From Acinetobacter sp. Ac_5812 (lineage in GTDB: Bacteria; Pseudomonadota; Gammaproteobacteria; Pseudomonadales; Moraxellaceae): a DNA stretch of 64,000 bases. Shown here piece after piece: positions 19,462 through 30,247 of this stretch. Each line of letters starts with the position of its first letter. Position 1 is the first letter of the stretch. The notes beneath the pieces are model-generated. The model worked only from the letters and a program-made list of their open reading frames with translations. It was not told where the DNA came from and did no database searches. The position numbers were made by a program, and so were the translations under genes. The DNA lies in assembly GCF_013072695.1 (NCBI RefSeq), contig NZ_LXUK01000001.1, positions 310,001 through 374,000 of the forward strand, given 5' to 3'.

Positions 19462-21429
19462 TTAGAGCAATAAGCTACGAATGTCTTTTAACAATTTAGT
19501 CAGCTTATTGGTAAAACGCGCTGCATCGGCGCCATTAATCACACGATGATCATAAGACAATGACAACGGCAACATTAAGCGTGGATCAAAGTCTTTACCA
19601 TTCCACACAGGTTGCATCGTGGCAGGTGAGATACCTAAAATCGCAACTTGCGGCCAGTTCACCAATGGTGTGAATGCTGTTCCACCAATACTGCCTAAGC
19701 TGGTAATGGTAAAGTTGGCACCTTGTAGATCTTTCGGTGACAATTTACGATCACGAGCTTTTTGGCTGAGTTCAGCCAATTCTGCTGCAATCTGCTTAAT
19801 TGATTTTTGGTCAGGGTTACGCAATACCGGAACGGTTAAACCATCTGGGGTTGCAACTGCAATCCCCATATGAATTTCGTTACGCAACAACACTGACTTC
19901 TGATCATCGGCCAAATGTCCAGCAAAATACGGCTCTTCTTTTAACAAGTGTGCAACCGCTTTGGCAATAAAGGCCAAAATAGTTAAGCTCAAACCTTGCT
20001 TTTTAAAGCCATCTTTCAGTTCACCGCGCCACCCTTCAAGCTCGGTAATATCCGCCAAGTCAAACTGTGTCACTTGTGGAATAAAGTTATTCAATGACAA
20101 TTGCGGTACAGACACTTGCTGTAAACGCGTCATCGCTTTCACTTCACCGCCACCAAATGCATTAAAGTCTGGCAACTTTGGTAAGCCTGAAGCCACTGCT
20201 GCAGCTTGTGGGGCAGCGGCGGGTTGTGGTGCGGTCAGACGTGTTTTCACATAGGCAAAGACATCGTCCTTCATTACACGACCGTGCTCACCTGATGCTT
20301 TGACCTGTCCAAGAACCACACCTAACTCACGTGCCAGTTTACGCACGGCTGGACCCGCGTAGACTTTGGCATTGTCAGCTTCTTGCTGTTTAGTCAACTT
20401 CTCAGCTTGTGCAGGTTCAGTTGGTGCCGCTGTCACAGTTGCCGTTGGTTTTGCTGGCGCTGTCGTTGCTACGGGTGCAGAAGGAGCTTGAGTTTTTGGT
20501 GCAGATGCTGGAGCAGCAGCCTGACCACTCACTTCAATCGTTGCCAAAGCCACGCCTTGACGCACTTCTTGATTGGCAGACACATGAATTGCTTTCACAA
20601 TCCCTGCAACTGAGCTTGGCACTTCAACCGAAGCCTTATCTGACTCAACCACGCATAAGCTTTGTTGCGCTTCGACGCGATCACCAACATTGACCAGAAT
20701 TTCTGAAACAAGTGCTTTTTCTACACCCAGATCAGGCACTTCAATTTCAACATTACCTGTTGAGGTATTCGTTGCAGCTGGTGCTTCTGTTGCTGCTACT
20801 GGCGCTTCTGTTTGAGCAGGTGCTGCTTGAGATTCTGGTGCAGCAGCCGAACTTGCAGTCTTGACCTGAATCAAGACCACGCCTTCTTTAATGCTATCGC
20901 CTTCTTTGATTTGAATGGCTTCCACAATCCCCGCAACCGAGCTTGGTACTTCTACAGTTGCCTTGTCAGATTCAACCACAACAATACTTTGTTCAGGTTC
21001 AATCTGATCACCCACTTTGACCAACACTTCTGCAACCAACGCTTTTTCTACGCCAATATCTGGAACTTTTACATCCACAATCTGGCTTGAAGTCGCTGCT
21101 GGAGCAGCAACTGGTTGCGCTTTTGTTTCAGCTTCCACAGGTTTTGCTTCGGCTTTTGACGCTTCCGCTTTCGGTGCTTCGTTCACAGGTGATTCAGCAG
21201 CAGACTCAGACTCTAATTCAATGAGTGCGACACCTTCAGTGACTTCATCGCCCTGTTGAACCAGAATACTTTTCACGATACCGGCTGCCGTGCTTGGTAC
21301 CTCTACCGTTGCCTTATCTGATTCTAGAACCAGAAGACTATCGTCAACTGCAACATGGTCGCCTACTTTGACTAAGATTTCTGCAACCAGTGCTTTATCT
21401 ACGCCAATATCAGGTGCTTGGATTTGCAT
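19462..21429 (-). CDS. aceF: pyruvate dehydrogenase E2, dihydrolipoyl acetyltransferase
   Basis: Core of the pyruvate dehydrogenase complex; transfers the acetyl group to CoA. It has 655 residues and an N-terminal array of three lipoyl domains, with lipoyl-lysines in DKA motifs at 39, 156 and 265. Each domain is followed by an Ala/Pro/Glu-rich hinge. A peripheral-subunit-binding domain (AGPAVRKLARELGV) then a catalytic domain with the DHRVING active-site motif complete it. It starts 2 nt after aceE, so the pair is one operon. Three lipoyl domains is the E. coli-like arrangement. Confidence 0.97.
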   Translation of the reverse strand: MQIQAPDIGVDKALVAEILVKVGDHVAVDDSLLVLESDKATVEVPSTAAGIVKSILVQQGDEVTEGVALIELESESAAESPVNEAPKAEASKAEAKPVEAETKAQPVAAPAATSSQIVDVKVPDIGVEKALVAEVLVKVGDQIEPEQSIVVVESDKATVEVPSSVAGIVEAIQIKEGDSIKEGVVLIQVKTASSAAAPESQAAPAQTEAPVAATEAPAATNTSTGNVEIEVPDLGVEKALVSEILVNVGDRVEAQQSLCVVESDKASVEVPSSVAGIVKAIHVSANQEVRQGVALATIEVSGQAAAPASAPKTQAPSAPVATTAPAKPTATVTAAPTEPAQAEKLTKQQEADNAKVYAGPAVRKLARELGVVLGQVKASGEHGRVMKDDVFAYVKTRLTAPQPAAAPQAAAVASGLPKLPDFNAFGGGEVKAMTRLQQVSVPQLSLNNFIPQVTQFDLADITELEGWRGELKDGFKKQGLSLTILAFIAKAVAHLLKEEPYFAGHLADDQKSVLLRNEIHMGIAVATPDGLTVPVLRNPDQKSIKQIAAELAELSQKARDRKLSPKDLQGANFTITSLGSIGGTAFTPLVNWPQVAILGISPATMQPVWNGKDFDPRLMLPLSLSYDHRVINGADAARFTNKLTKLLKDIRSLLL

Positions 21430-21431
21430 GA

Positions 21432-24149
21432 TTATTTCCCCTCACCTGTTTGCGTTTCATTGTATTCAGCAACGGCCTGAACTTCTGGATGTGCTTGTGG
21501 CGCCCATGCAACTGGACGGTCCGTATCTAACTCAAAGTTAGAAATTGCATCTTTGACTAAACGTGCGTCTACTTCGCCTTCATCTGCTAATTTTTTCAAC
21601 GTCGCAACCACGATATGTGCAGCATCAACACCAAAGAAACTACGTAAGTTGGCACGTGTATCTGAACGACCGTAACCATCTGTACCTAATGCAACAAATG
21701 GACGACCATCTGGAAGATATGCACGGATTTGCTCACTGTACGCACGCATATGGTCTGTCGCAGAAACGACGATACCCTCTGTTCCACGTAACTGTTTAGA
21801 TACCCAAGACTCTTTCACTTCTTCAGTCAGCGGATGTAAGCGGTTGTACTCTTCACATACCATACCGTCACGTGACAACTCATTGAAGCTAGTTACACTC
21901 CAAACGTTTGAATGAATTTGGTATTCATCACGTAAGATTTTCGCCGCTTTAATCACTTCACGAAGAATGACACCTGAACCCAGTAATTGAACCGTTGCTT
22001 TTTCATCTTTTTCGAACAAGTACATACCACGTTTAATGCCTTCCGCAGCGCCTTCTGGCATTGCAGGATGCTCGTAGTTTTCATTCATTACGGTTAAGTA
22101 ATAGAAGATTCGCTCTTGGTTCACATACATCCGTTGTAAACCGTCATGTACAATCACAGCCAATTCATAACCAAAACATGGATCATAAGATACGCAGTTT
22201 GGAATAGTGTTCGCCAAGATATGTGAATGACCATCTTGGTGCTGTAAACCTTCACCGTTCAGTGTGGTACGGCCAGCAGTCGCACCCAACAAGAAACCTT
22301 GTGCCTGTGCATCACCAGCAGCCCATGCAATGTCACCAATACGTTGGAAACCAAACATTGAGTAGTACATGTACATTGGAATCATCGGCAAGTTATTGGT
22401 TGAATAACTGGTTGCCAACGCAGCCCATGCACTCATCGCACCCGCTTCGTTAATTCCTTCTTGAAGCATGTGACCATCACTTGCTTCACGGTAATGCATT
22501 AACTGTTCTTGGTCTTCTGGAGTATATTTTTGACCGTGGGCGGCATAAATACCAAGCTGACGGAACATCCCTTCTAAACCAAAAGTACGCGCTTCATCTG
22601 GAACGATTGGCACGACGCGGTCTTTAATTGCTTTTTCTTTCAGTAAAGCCGCAATTAAACGAACCATCAGCATCGTGGTCGATTGTTCTTTACCACCGGA
22701 ACCATTTAATACAGCATCAAATACAGAGAGTTCAGGAATCGCTAAAGTGTCACTCTCACGACGACGTGCTGGTAGGTAACCCCCCAATGCTTCACGACGC
22801 GCCTTCATGTACTTCATTTCTGGAGAGTTTTCACTTGGGCGGTAGAATGGGAGTTCTTCTAACTTATCATCTGTAAATGGCAGGTTAAAACGGTCACGTA
22901 CATATTTCAAAGAGTCGATCTGCATTTTTTTGATTTGGTGAGTTTTGTTCACCGCTTCAATTTCTTCAGACAAACCGTAACCTTTAACCGTTTTCGCAAG
23001 AATAACAGTGGGTTGACCTTTGGCTTTCATTGCTTCTGCATAGGCTGCAAAAACTTTGTACGGGTCATGACCACCACGGTTAAGATTATCGATGTCTTCA
23101 TCACTTAAATCTTTGACCAGTTCCGCAGCTTCTGGGTACTTGCCAAAGAATTTCTCACGGGTATATGCACCCCCTTTCACTTGATAGCGCTGATACTCAC
23201 CATCCACTGTTTCGTCCATGACCGCTTTTAAGGCACCAGAACTGTCTTGCGCAAGCAGTGGATCCCAATGACGGCCCCACACCACTTTAATCACGCGCCA
23301 GCCTGCACCACGGAATAAAGATTCTAATTCTTGAATAATCTTACCGTTACCACGTACAGGACCATCGAGGCGCTGTAAATTACAGTTCACCACCCAAATG
23401 AGGTTATCCAGCTTTTCACGACCAGCAAGTGAAATTGCACCCGTACTTTCTGGCTCATCCATCTCACCATCGCCAAGATAAGCCCAGACTTTACGATCTT
23501 CTTCTTTGATCAAACCACGATTCATCAAATACTTTTGAATGTGTGCTTGGTAAATCGACATAATTGGACCCAAACCCATCGATACGGTTGGGAACTGCCA
23601 ATAGTCCGGCATTAAATAGGGATGCGGGTAACTCGGAAGACCATTGCCACCCACTTCACGGCGGAAATTATTTAATTGATCTTCAGTTAAACGCCCTTCC
23701 AAGAACGAACGTGCATAGATACCAGGGGCACAGTGACCTTGGTAATAGATCATATCACCACCAAAGTTATTGCTGTTTGCGCGGAAGAAATGGTTGAAGC
23801 CCACATCATACAATGTTGCAGATGATGCGAAACTTGCAAGGTGACCACCTAGGTCATCGCCTGTTTTATTGGCACGTAATACCATCGCTAAAGCATTCCA
23901 GCGAATCAATGCACGGATACGGCGTTCCATATCCTGATCACCAGGCATCGCTGGTTGCTCTTCAACTGAAATGGTGTTGAGGTAAGGTGTATTTAAGCGC
24001 TGGATTGGCACATGTTTCGCAATTGCCCGTTGATAGAGTTTTTCTAGTAAGAAGGCAGCACGTTCCGTGCCCATATGTTGTAATACTGAATCAAATGCTT
24101 CTTGCCATTCTTGGGTTTCTTGCGCGTCAGAGTCGCCATAAAACGCCAT
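21432..24149 (-). CDS. aceE: pyruvate dehydrogenase E1 component
   Basis: Homodimeric thiamine-diphosphate E1 that decarboxylates pyruvate and acetylates the lipoyl domains of AceF. I take ATG 24149 (MAFYGDSDAQETQEW), with AAGGTG 6 nt upstream, giving 905 residues; the open frame extends 29 codons further upstream without support. The ThDP motif GDGEMDEPES and the following Asn-containing stretch are present, as are the GHCAPGIYARSF and HGQKYTPED regions. First gene of aceEF. No regulator such as pdhR is adjacent. Confidence 0.97.
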   Translation of the reverse strand: MAFYGDSDAQETQEWQEAFDSVLQHMGTERAAFLLEKLYQRAIAKHVPIQRLNTPYLNTISVEEQPAMPGDQDMERRIRALIRWNALAMVLRANKTGDDLGGHLASFASSATLYDVGFNHFFRANSNNFGGDMIYYQGHCAPGIYARSFLEGRLTEDQLNNFRREVGGNGLPSYPHPYLMPDYWQFPTVSMGLGPIMSIYQAHIQKYLMNRGLIKEEDRKVWAYLGDGEMDEPESTGAISLAGREKLDNLIWVVNCNLQRLDGPVRGNGKIIQELESLFRGAGWRVIKVVWGRHWDPLLAQDSSGALKAVMDETVDGEYQRYQVKGGAYTREKFFGKYPEAAELVKDLSDEDIDNLNRGGHDPYKVFAAYAEAMKAKGQPTVILAKTVKGYGLSEEIEAVNKTHQIKKMQIDSLKYVRDRFNLPFTDDKLEELPFYRPSENSPEMKYMKARREALGGYLPARRRESDTLAIPELSVFDAVLNGSGGKEQSTTMLMVRLIAALLKEKAIKDRVVPIVPDEARTFGLEGMFRQLGIYAAHGQKYTPEDQEQLMHYREASDGHMLQEGINEAGAMSAWAALATSYSTNNLPMIPMYMYYSMFGFQRIGDIAWAAGDAQAQGFLLGATAGRTTLNGEGLQHQDGHSHILANTIPNCVSYDPCFGYELAVIVHDGLQRMYVNQERIFYYLTVMNENYEHPAMPEGAAEGIKRGMYLFEKDEKATVQLLGSGVILREVIKAAKILRDEYQIHSNVWSVTSFNELSRDGMVCEEYNRLHPLTEEVKESWVSKQLRGTEGIVVSATDHMRAYSEQIRAYLPDGRPFVALGTDGYGRSDTRANLRSFFGVDAAHIVVATLKKLADEGEVDARLVKDAISNFELDTDRPVAWAPQAHPEVQAVAEYNETQTGEGK

Positions 24150-24292
24150 ACAATTCACCTTTTCCCTTAAGTTATTTGTCGACCCTATTTTTATCATGTT
24201 TTGCTGTGATAGAACTATTGCCCCAGATGAATGCAAAACGCCTTATTATTTTCTGACAAAATAGTCATTGACCTAAATGAAACAAAACACAT

Positions 24293-24321
24293 AAAAAATC
24301 GCCAATAAAGGCGATTTTTTT
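24293..24321 (-). terminator. terminator of the M23 peptidase gene
   Basis: AAATCGCC (24296-24303) and GGCGATTT (24310-24317) form the stem around AATAAA, with long A and T runs either side. Confidence 0.88.
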
Positions 24322-24353
24322 GAATATTTATATACAACTGTTAACAAATTACA

Positions 24354-25055
24354 TTAAGGCAACATTGCTAAGTAAGTTGATGGATTTTTACGTTGGCCAT
24401 CTTTTACAACTTCAAAGTGTAAATGTGGTCCAGTACAACGACCTGTACAACCGACATTGGCAATATGCTCACCAGCACTGACGCGATCACCCGCATTCAC
24501 GATTAAACGTGATGCATGGGCATAACGAGTGATATAGCCATTACCATGATCAATCTCGACATACTGACCATAGCCTGTACCCCAACCCGACTTCGTCACG
24601 ACACCAGGGCCAGTTGAGTAAATTGGCGTACCAGAGGGTGCAGCAAGATCAACACCAGAGTGATGACGTGTTGAACCTAATAGGGTGCGGTTACCCCAAG
24701 AAGAGCTGACTCGACCTTCTTGCAATGGATGACTCACCAACCAAGAATAACCGGTATTTGCAGAGAATGAAGGGGCGTTGTCTTGAGATGAAATCGCTGA
24801 ACGACCATATTTCTTCTCAATCGTTGCATTGTTCAATTCAATGGTTTTTTCACGTAATTTAACTGAGACATTCGATACGGCTGGCAGATCCATATCAGCA
24901 GAATGAGTATAAGAACCTTGAGCTAAGGTTTTTGATAATTGCTCTAAGCGGTCATCACCTGTGGCTTGACCAATGTTCTGATAATCTGCGAAAGCAACCG
25001 AAGCAGCTGAAGCAGCCAACGAAAATGCGAGTAAAATACGACGCGTATGATGCAT
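24354..25055 (-). CDS. M23 family metallopeptidase, exported
   Basis: A 233-residue predicted periplasmic LytM/M23 protein that would act in peptidoglycan remodelling. ATG 25055 is preferred (MHHTRRILLAFSLAASAAS, a signal peptide ending near AFA) because AGAGG precedes it; the open frame continues 14 codons upstream. The zinc ligands are intact: HHSGVDLAAPSG (H-x3-D) and GPHLHFE (HxH), plus the upstream active-site YAHAS. Intact ligands suggest an active endopeptidase rather than an EnvC/NlpD-like activator. It is divergent from dciA and close to the division cluster. Confidence 0.92.
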   Translation of the reverse strand: MHHTRRILLAFSLAASAASVAFADYQNIGQATGDDRLEQLSKTLAQGSYTHSADMDLPAVSNVSVKLREKTIELNNATIEKKYGRSAISSQDNAPSFSANTGYSWLVSHPLQEGRVSSSWGNRTLLGSTRHHSGVDLAAPSGTPIYSTGPGVVTKSGWGTGYGQYVEIDHGNGYITRYAHASRLIVNAGDRVSAGEHIANVGCTGRCTGPHLHFEVVKDGQRKNPSTYLAMLP

Positions 25056-25160
25056 AAAAAACCTCTTGAAACCGTCCTTCAAACGTTCCTTTATCATCTG
25101 TTCCTTGATAACAGCTGAAGCAAACGCTTAAGATGGACACATCACCTCCGAGGAAGTTCT

Positions 25161-25601
25161 ATGTCTGACCCTAACAACGTTTTCCAACAGAAAGGACAAC
25201 ACATAAAAACTGGAAACTTAACGTTTCTGACGACGCAAGTCACACAATGGAAACAACTTACGAAAATTATTCAACCTTTACTGCCCCAACCAGAGCAATG
25301 GCAGGTTGTTTGTTATCAACATGGTGTGTTGATCATCACTGGTGAAAATCAAGCAATGATTAGTCAACTCAGCTATTTACAAAGCCACTATGTTGCGCAG
25401 TTAGCTCAACTCGAAGGACTCAAGGAATTACGAAAAATTCAAGTTCGGTTAAGAAACAAAACAGTTGTCTCTCGTGAACCCTCTCCCCCAACAAAAACAC
25501 TAACATCAGAGACCCAAGAGCAATTGCGCAGCGCCGCTGAATATGTGAGCGACCCTAAGCTTAGCCAAGCTTTACTACGTTTGGCAAGCAATAAAAAGTA
25601 A
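25161..25601 (+). CDS. dciA: DciA-like DUF721 replicative helicase loader
   Basis: A 146-residue DUF721 protein. DciA is the ancestral loader or operator of DnaB in bacteria that lack DnaC. The N-terminal 100 residues form the KH-like domain (VVCYQHGVLIITGENQAM, SHYVAQL, and the basic IQVRLRNK). The C-terminal tail is variable and probably flexible, as in other DciA proteins. Location supports the call: in Pseudomonas too this gene lies next to lpxC and ftsZ. It is the only + strand gene in a long minus-strand stretch and faces lpxC convergently. Confidence 0.85.
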   Translation: MSDPNNVFQQKGQHIKTGNLTFLTTQVTQWKQLTKIIQPLLPQPEQWQVVCYQHGVLIITGENQAMISQLSYLQSHYVAQLAQLEGLKELRKIQVRLRNKTVVSREPSPPTKTLTSETQEQLRSAAEYVSDPKLSQALLRLASNKK

Positions 25602-25699
25602 ACTTCATATATTAAGTGTTGGAATACACACTCTTTTTATGTGACAAAATTCTCATATTCATTTGTTATAATATAACATAGGCAATAAAAGACAATGAC

Positions 25700-26602
25700 T
25701 TATGTCACACTCACATAAGGAATTGGACAATCACTCTCGTTATTAAATGTTACAATTTCATAGCTGCTTGGATCGTTTTGAACATTGCGTAATAGCTGAT
25801 TATTCAGCGCATGTCCCGATTTATAACCATCAAACTTGGCAATAATTTGATGTCCAAGCAAATATAAGTCACCGACCGCATCTAGAATTTTATGACGTAC
25901 AAACTCGTCGGCAAAGCGTAAACCTTCTTCATTGACCACACCTGTGTCATCAACACCAATCGCATTTTCAAGACTCGCACCTAAAGCCAGATTATTGGCT
26001 TTTAAATAGTCCAAATCTTTCATAAAGCCAAAAGTTCGCGCCTCACTCACTTCGTAGACGAAAGTTTCCGTCGAGAAGTCGATCGTGGCTGACTGATATT
26101 CTTTGGCAAAGGCAGGATGATCAAAATCGATCGTAAAGTTCAGCTGAAAACCTGAATGTGGTGAAAAAATGGCCTTCTTGTCATCAATTAAAGCCTCAAC
26201 AGGCTTTAAAATGCGAATGAACTTCTTTGGCGCGTCTTGCTCCGCCAATTCACCTTGCATCAATAAATAAATAAAAGGCCCTGCACTGCCGTCCATAATC
26301 GGTACTTCGGATGCAGAGACTTCAACAATCAGATTATCAATCCCCAGTCCTGCAATCGCACTCATGACATGCTCAATCGTACCGACTTTAATATCTTCAC
26401 GGACCAGATTCGAGCACATAAAGGCTTCTTGAATCAATAAAGCATTGGCTGGAAGGTCAATCGGGGGATTTAAGTCGATACGGCGAAAGACAATACCTCC
26501 ATCAATATGATGTGGAACAAAATTAATCAGCACCTTTTGACCACTGTGCAGACCAATACCGCTCGCTTTCACCACACGTTTGAGAGTACGTTGTTTCAAC
26601 AT
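25700..26602 (-). CDS. lpxC: UDP-3-O-acyl-N-acetylglucosamine deacetylase
   Basis: Zinc amidase that performs the committed step of lipid A synthesis. It has 300 residues. It begins [21 protein letters not shown], with zinc-ligand regions at TIEHVMSA and [12 protein letters not shown], and the active-site loop GLRFADEF. It lies downstream of ftsZ as in other gammaproteobacteria, but is separated from it by a strong terminator and has a 111-nt leader, so it probably has its own promoter. Intact. Confidence 0.98.
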   Translation of the reverse strand: MLKQRTLKRVVKASGIGLHSGQKVLINFVPHHIDGGIVFRRIDLNPPIDLPANALLIQEAFMCSNLVREDIKVGTIEHVMSAIAGLGIDNLIVEVSASEVPIMDGSAGPFIYLLMQGELAEQDAPKKFIRILKPVEALIDDKKAIFSPHSGFQLNFTIDFDHPAFAKEYQSATIDFSTETFVYEVSEARTFGFMKDLDYLKANNLALGASLENAIGVDDTGVVNEEGLRFADEFVRHKILDAVGDLYLLGHQIIAKFDGYKSGHALNNQLLRNVQNDPSSYEIVTFNNESDCPIPYVSVT

Positions 26603-26668
26603 GCCATACCAACTTCATTTGCAAAAACCGATATAACTTAGCATATTTTGCCATTTTAAAAAAATAAA

Positions 26669-26694
26669 AAAGGGGGTAATTACTTACCCCCTTT
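26669..26694 (-). terminator. terminator of ftsZ
   Basis: AAAGGGGGTAA (26669-26679) pairs perfectly with TTACCCCCTTT (26684-26694) across TTAC. The minus-strand side ends in a long T run, so it closes the ftsZ transcript before lpxC. Confidence 0.9.
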
Positions 26695-26713
26695 CTCTAA
26701 ATATATGATTTTA

Positions 26714-27895
26714 TTATTTACGCTGTTGATTTTTCAGATAGTCTTGAATGCTCATTGGCGATGAACGTGGCGTAGAACTTGCTGTTGCGCCCACTGGTGC
26801 ATCCGTATTTGCACGTTTGCTGATCGCAGGAACATCATCTTCATCAATTGGTTGCTGAGCCGCTTGAGCAGACGGTGCATGTGAAACTACAGCACGTCTT
26901 TTCTGATCAACTTCACTTGCATTACGCGTTAAGCCTGTTGCAATAACAGTCACACGAAGCTCATCACGCGCATCCGGATCAAATACTGTACCGTAGAAGA
27001 TCTCACCTTCATCCAAATCAACGATCTGGTTGACGACATCCGTAATAATTTCAGTTTCACGCAGGGTAATATCATCCCCACCCGTAATGTTAATTAATAC
27101 GCCTTTTGCATTAATAATATTCACATTATCAAGCAATGGGCTACGAATTGCCTGTTCAGCAGCTTGACGAGCACGATCTTCACCACGACCTAAACCCGCA
27201 CCCATCATGGCATAACCACGGGTACTCATGGCTGTTTTCAAGTCAGCAAAGTCAAGGTTAATATGACCACGGTTTACCACAAGATCAAAAATACTACGTA
27301 CTGCATTCAGCAACACATCATCTGCCTTTTTATAGGCATCTTTCATTGAAATATCACCATAAACGCTGAGTAAGCGCTGGTTTGGAATGATGATCAATGA
27401 ATCAACATGTGCTTCTAAGGCATCAATACCCTTTTCAGCAGACTTTTGACGACGACGGCCTTCAAAGTTAAATGGTGTAGTTACCACACCTACGGTCAGG
27501 ATACCCATCTCTTTGGCAACTTCTGCAACCACTGGTGCAGCACCTGTACCTGTACCACCACCCATGCCGGCAGTGACAAACACCATGTCAGTACCTTCAA
27601 GATGCTGACGAATCACTTCACGACTTTCTTCCGCTGCGATTTGACCCACTTCTGGATTCGCGCCTGCACCTAAACCACGTGTACTTTGTTCACCCAATTG
27701 AATTTTGAATGGAGCGTTCATGCTATCCAATGCTTGTTTGTCTGTATTTGCACAAACGAACTTTACACCTTGGATATCAGATTGCGCCATGTGCTGCACG
27801 GCATTACCGCCACCACCACCAACGCCAAATACTGTGAAACGGGCTTGACCGTTGCCATTGTCTAGTTCATCTTCTATAAATTCAAATGAGGCCAT
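26714..27895 (-). CDS. ftsZ: cell division GTPase FtsZ
   Basis: Tubulin homologue that forms the Z ring. It has 393 residues. GTP-binding elements are [10 protein letters not shown] near residue 25 and the tubulin signature [10 protein letters not shown]; the T7-loop region follows ([11 protein letters not shown]). The unstructured linker ends in the conserved C-terminal peptide SIQDYLKNQ, which binds FtsA and ZipA, then a short basic tail. A 164-nt gap from ftsA suggests an extra promoter there; a TTGACA hexamer is visible on the minus strand at 28002-27997, but without a good -10. Confidence 0.98.
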   Translation of the reverse strand: MASFEFIEDELDNGNGQARFTVFGVGGGGGNAVQHMAQSDIQGVKFVCANTDKQALDSMNAPFKIQLGEQSTRGLGAGANPEVGQIAAEESREVIRQHLEGTDMVFVTAGMGGGTGTGAAPVVAEVAKEMGILTVGVVTTPFNFEGRRRQKSAEKGIDALEAHVDSLIIIPNQRLLSVYGDISMKDAYKKADDVLLNAVRSIFDLVVNRGHINLDFADLKTAMSTRGYAMMGAGLGRGEDRARQAAEQAIRSPLLDNVNIINAKGVLINITGGDDITLRETEIITDVVNQIVDLDEGEIFYGTVFDPDARDELRVTVIATGLTRNASEVDQKRRAVVSHAPSAQAAQQPIDEDDVPAISKRANTDAPVGATASSTPRSSPMSIQDYLKNQQRK

Positions 27896-28059
27896 GACCT
27901 TTAGATTTCCTAATATTAATGGCAGTTACTTCAGCCCGTTACTGCCCTGATTTTTAAACAACTGATGTTTAGGATGCTGTTCAATAATCGCTAGCTTGTC
28001 AAGTACAGTGGCAAATTTAGAACAACTTCCTAACAAATTTTCCCAAAAATAACTACAAC

Positions 28060-29322
28060 TTAAAAGATGGCCTTTAATTTGCTATTTAATGCATTCCAAC
28101 CATTGGCAACACGATCAACAAAACTACGATCACTTGCTTCTTCTGGCTCTTCAACCGTATCTTGCAAATCACTTTGGCTAAACATTAACAAGCCAGATGC
28201 GGTTGCGTACATTGAACGACGCAATGCAGCTAAATGCTGATCATCTGCATAAACCTGTAATGGCGGGTTGCCCAAATGCGCAGACACCCCCAACATTCGA
28301 CGCGCCAAATTCACCATCCCTTCAATTTGACATGCATCACCTGTCAGTACCACACCATGATAGAGACCGTGAATTGCGCCGCTATGTTCCAATTCTTCAC
28401 GGATTAAAGTGAAGATTTCTTCATAACGCGCAATGATGATTTCTGCAAGCTCAATACGACTGATGGTTTGCGTACCATCAATCCCCTGCACCTGAATCAT
28501 GTGATCAGGTTTCACCCCACTCAAGTCAACACAACCGTGTAAAATCTTGATGCGTTCCGCTTCTTCAGTCGTGGTCTGCAAAACGGCAGCAATATCACGC
28601 GTCACATTCTCACCACCACGTGGCAAGGTCCGTGCTAAAGCCAAACGGCCATCTAGATACACCGCGATATTGGTAATACCTGCACCAATGTCAACCAGAC
28701 ATACACCATATTCTTTTTCATCTTTGAGCAGACTCGCTTCAGCAGTTGCCAGGCAAGACACCACCATTTTCTCCACCCCGATATTGGCCCCTTTCATGGC
28801 CCGATCAAGGTTTTGCATGGTGCTGATCGGCATCATCATCAATTGATAATGACCCGTCATACTATGCGCCGACATATTGACTGGGTTTTGTACCCATTCT
28901 GCTGAATCACCCAACTCAAAGCCCAATGGCACAGCACTGGCAAGATAATAATCTGGCGATACATGACTGGCTTTGGCCAACTCTAGCGCGCGCACCACTT
29001 CATTTGTCGTAATAATATGATCGTGGTTGGCAACAGGTGTACGGCCTGAAGCATAAAAACTTTGTAATTCAGTACTTGGAATCGACACCCACGCACTATG
29101 AATACGACACTCAGCCATATCCTCGGCTTCGGATACCGCATTCTTAATCGCCGCAATGACCTTGTCTAAGCTAACAATCTTGCCTTTAACCATACCTCGG
29201 TTGCGAGCAGTTGCCATGCCAATGACTTGGATCTTATCTGGTGCATGGATCTTACCAATCAAAACTGAGACTTTATGAGTCCCAATATCAATCGCAACAA
29301 CTGAGGGAACAGCTTCACTCAT
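28060..29322 (-). CDS. ftsA: cell division protein FtsA
   Basis: Actin-like protein that tethers FtsZ filaments to the inner membrane and recruits later divisome proteins. It has 420 residues. The first phosphate loop is VAIDIGTHKVSVLIG; the second is CLVDIGAGITN, followed by the adenosine motif region VVLTGDACQIEG. The C-terminal amphipathic membrane-targeting helix (WNALNSKLKAIF) is present. It lies between ftsQ and ftsZ in the usual order. Confidence 0.98.
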   Translation of the reverse strand: MSEAVPSVVAIDIGTHKVSVLIGKIHAPDKIQVIGMATARNRGMVKGKIVSLDKVIAAIKNAVSEAEDMAECRIHSAWVSIPSTELQSFYASGRTPVANHDHIITTNEVVRALELAKASHVSPDYYLASAVPLGFELGDSAEWVQNPVNMSAHSMTGHYQLMMMPISTMQNLDRAMKGANIGVEKMVVSCLATAEASLLKDEKEYGVCLVDIGAGITNIAVYLDGRLALARTLPRGGENVTRDIAAVLQTTTEEAERIKILHGCVDLSGVKPDHMIQVQGIDGTQTISRIELAEIIIARYEEIFTLIREELEHSGAIHGLYHGVVLTGDACQIEGMVNLARRMLGVSAHLGNPPLQVYADDQHLAALRRSMYATASGLLMFSQSDLQDTVEEPEEASDRSFVDRVANGWNALNSKLKAIF

Positions 29323-29383
29323 TACTTCAATACCATATCTTTAGTGTTGTTTAGGACGATTGCCCTTTATTTTAAGCCACGTA

Positions 29384-30241
29384 TTATGGCTTTGCCTGAA
29401 TTGCCCCTGCAAGGCTTGTGTCATCAATCGTTACAACTAACTGACCGTTGACAATCTTCGGCGGAGATGCGTTTTTCCACTGAATGGCAAGACCATTCCG
29501 ATAACGCAAATCAATTGCCGTGATTTTTGACCATACAGGTTTTAAATCCGTTTGTGCCAAATGGCTTAAGCGTTGCAGCTTATTCATGGTCTGATCTTGG
29601 TCTACAATAATCCGTAAGCCCGAATCAAACTGCATGAACCACGTCATACGCTCGGTTAAATACAATTCTTTTAATCTCAAATTCGCTGGATGAAATAACT
29701 GATTAATTTCATTATAGCGACGCATCATCATTTTGGATTGGCTGGCTGGCCCATGTAAAAGCGGCAAGTTTGGATGTGCGGTTGGCACAGCCTCACTAAA
29801 TACATCGCCATTGTCACTGAGCAAACGCCCTGTTCCCCAACGTGCAATCGCATGGCGCGGCATCACCCGTACCCGAATTGCATTTGGCCAAGCCCGTGAC
29901 ACCACCACACGATCAACCCATGACACTTTTAACGCTTGATCTCGAATTTGTTCTAAATCTGAAGTGAAATAGTTATCTTTAATAATTGGACTCAGATATT
30001 GAACCAACTGTTGGTTCTCAATATCAGAATTGGTTCCAACCACCTGCAACTGCGCCGCTCTTGCATCGGTCATGACTTTATATAAGCCAAACAAACCCAA
30101 TCCCAAAACAGCAAACGCAATCACCAGCAAGATCCAACCGCCCGCATTCACCATTTTTTGTTTAGGCGAAGGCGGTTTCTCGTGAATCGAGCTAATGGCT
30201 GGCCGCGTTTTACGGCGCATCGAGGCAGGAAGCTGAGCCAT
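29384..30241 (-). CDS. ftsQ: cell division protein FtsQ
   Basis: Single-pass inner-membrane divisome protein that connects cytoplasmic and periplasmic parts through FtsB/FtsL. It has 285 residues: a basic cytoplasmic tail, one membrane helix at about 34-55 (WILLVIAFAVLGLGLFGL), then the POTRA domain (AAQLQVVGTNSDI) and the FtsQ beta domain. It starts 6 nt after ddl, and is the fourth gene of the murG-to-ftsZ series. Sequence conservation in FtsQ is low, so position helps the call. Confidence 0.95.
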   Translation of the reverse strand: MAQLPASMRRKTRPAISSIHEKPPSPKQKMVNAGGWILLVIAFAVLGLGLFGLYKVMTDARAAQLQVVGTNSDIENQQLVQYLSPIIKDNYFTSDLEQIRDQALKVSWVDRVVVSRAWPNAIRVRVMPRHAIARWGTGRLLSDNGDVFSEAVPTAHPNLPLLHGPASQSKMMMRRYNEINQLFHPANLRLKELYLTERMTWFMQFDSGLRIIVDQDQTMNKLQRLSHLAQTDLKPVWSKITAIDLRYRNGLAIQWKNASPPKIVNGQLVVTIDDTSLAGAIQAKP

Positions 30242-30247
30242 AAATCG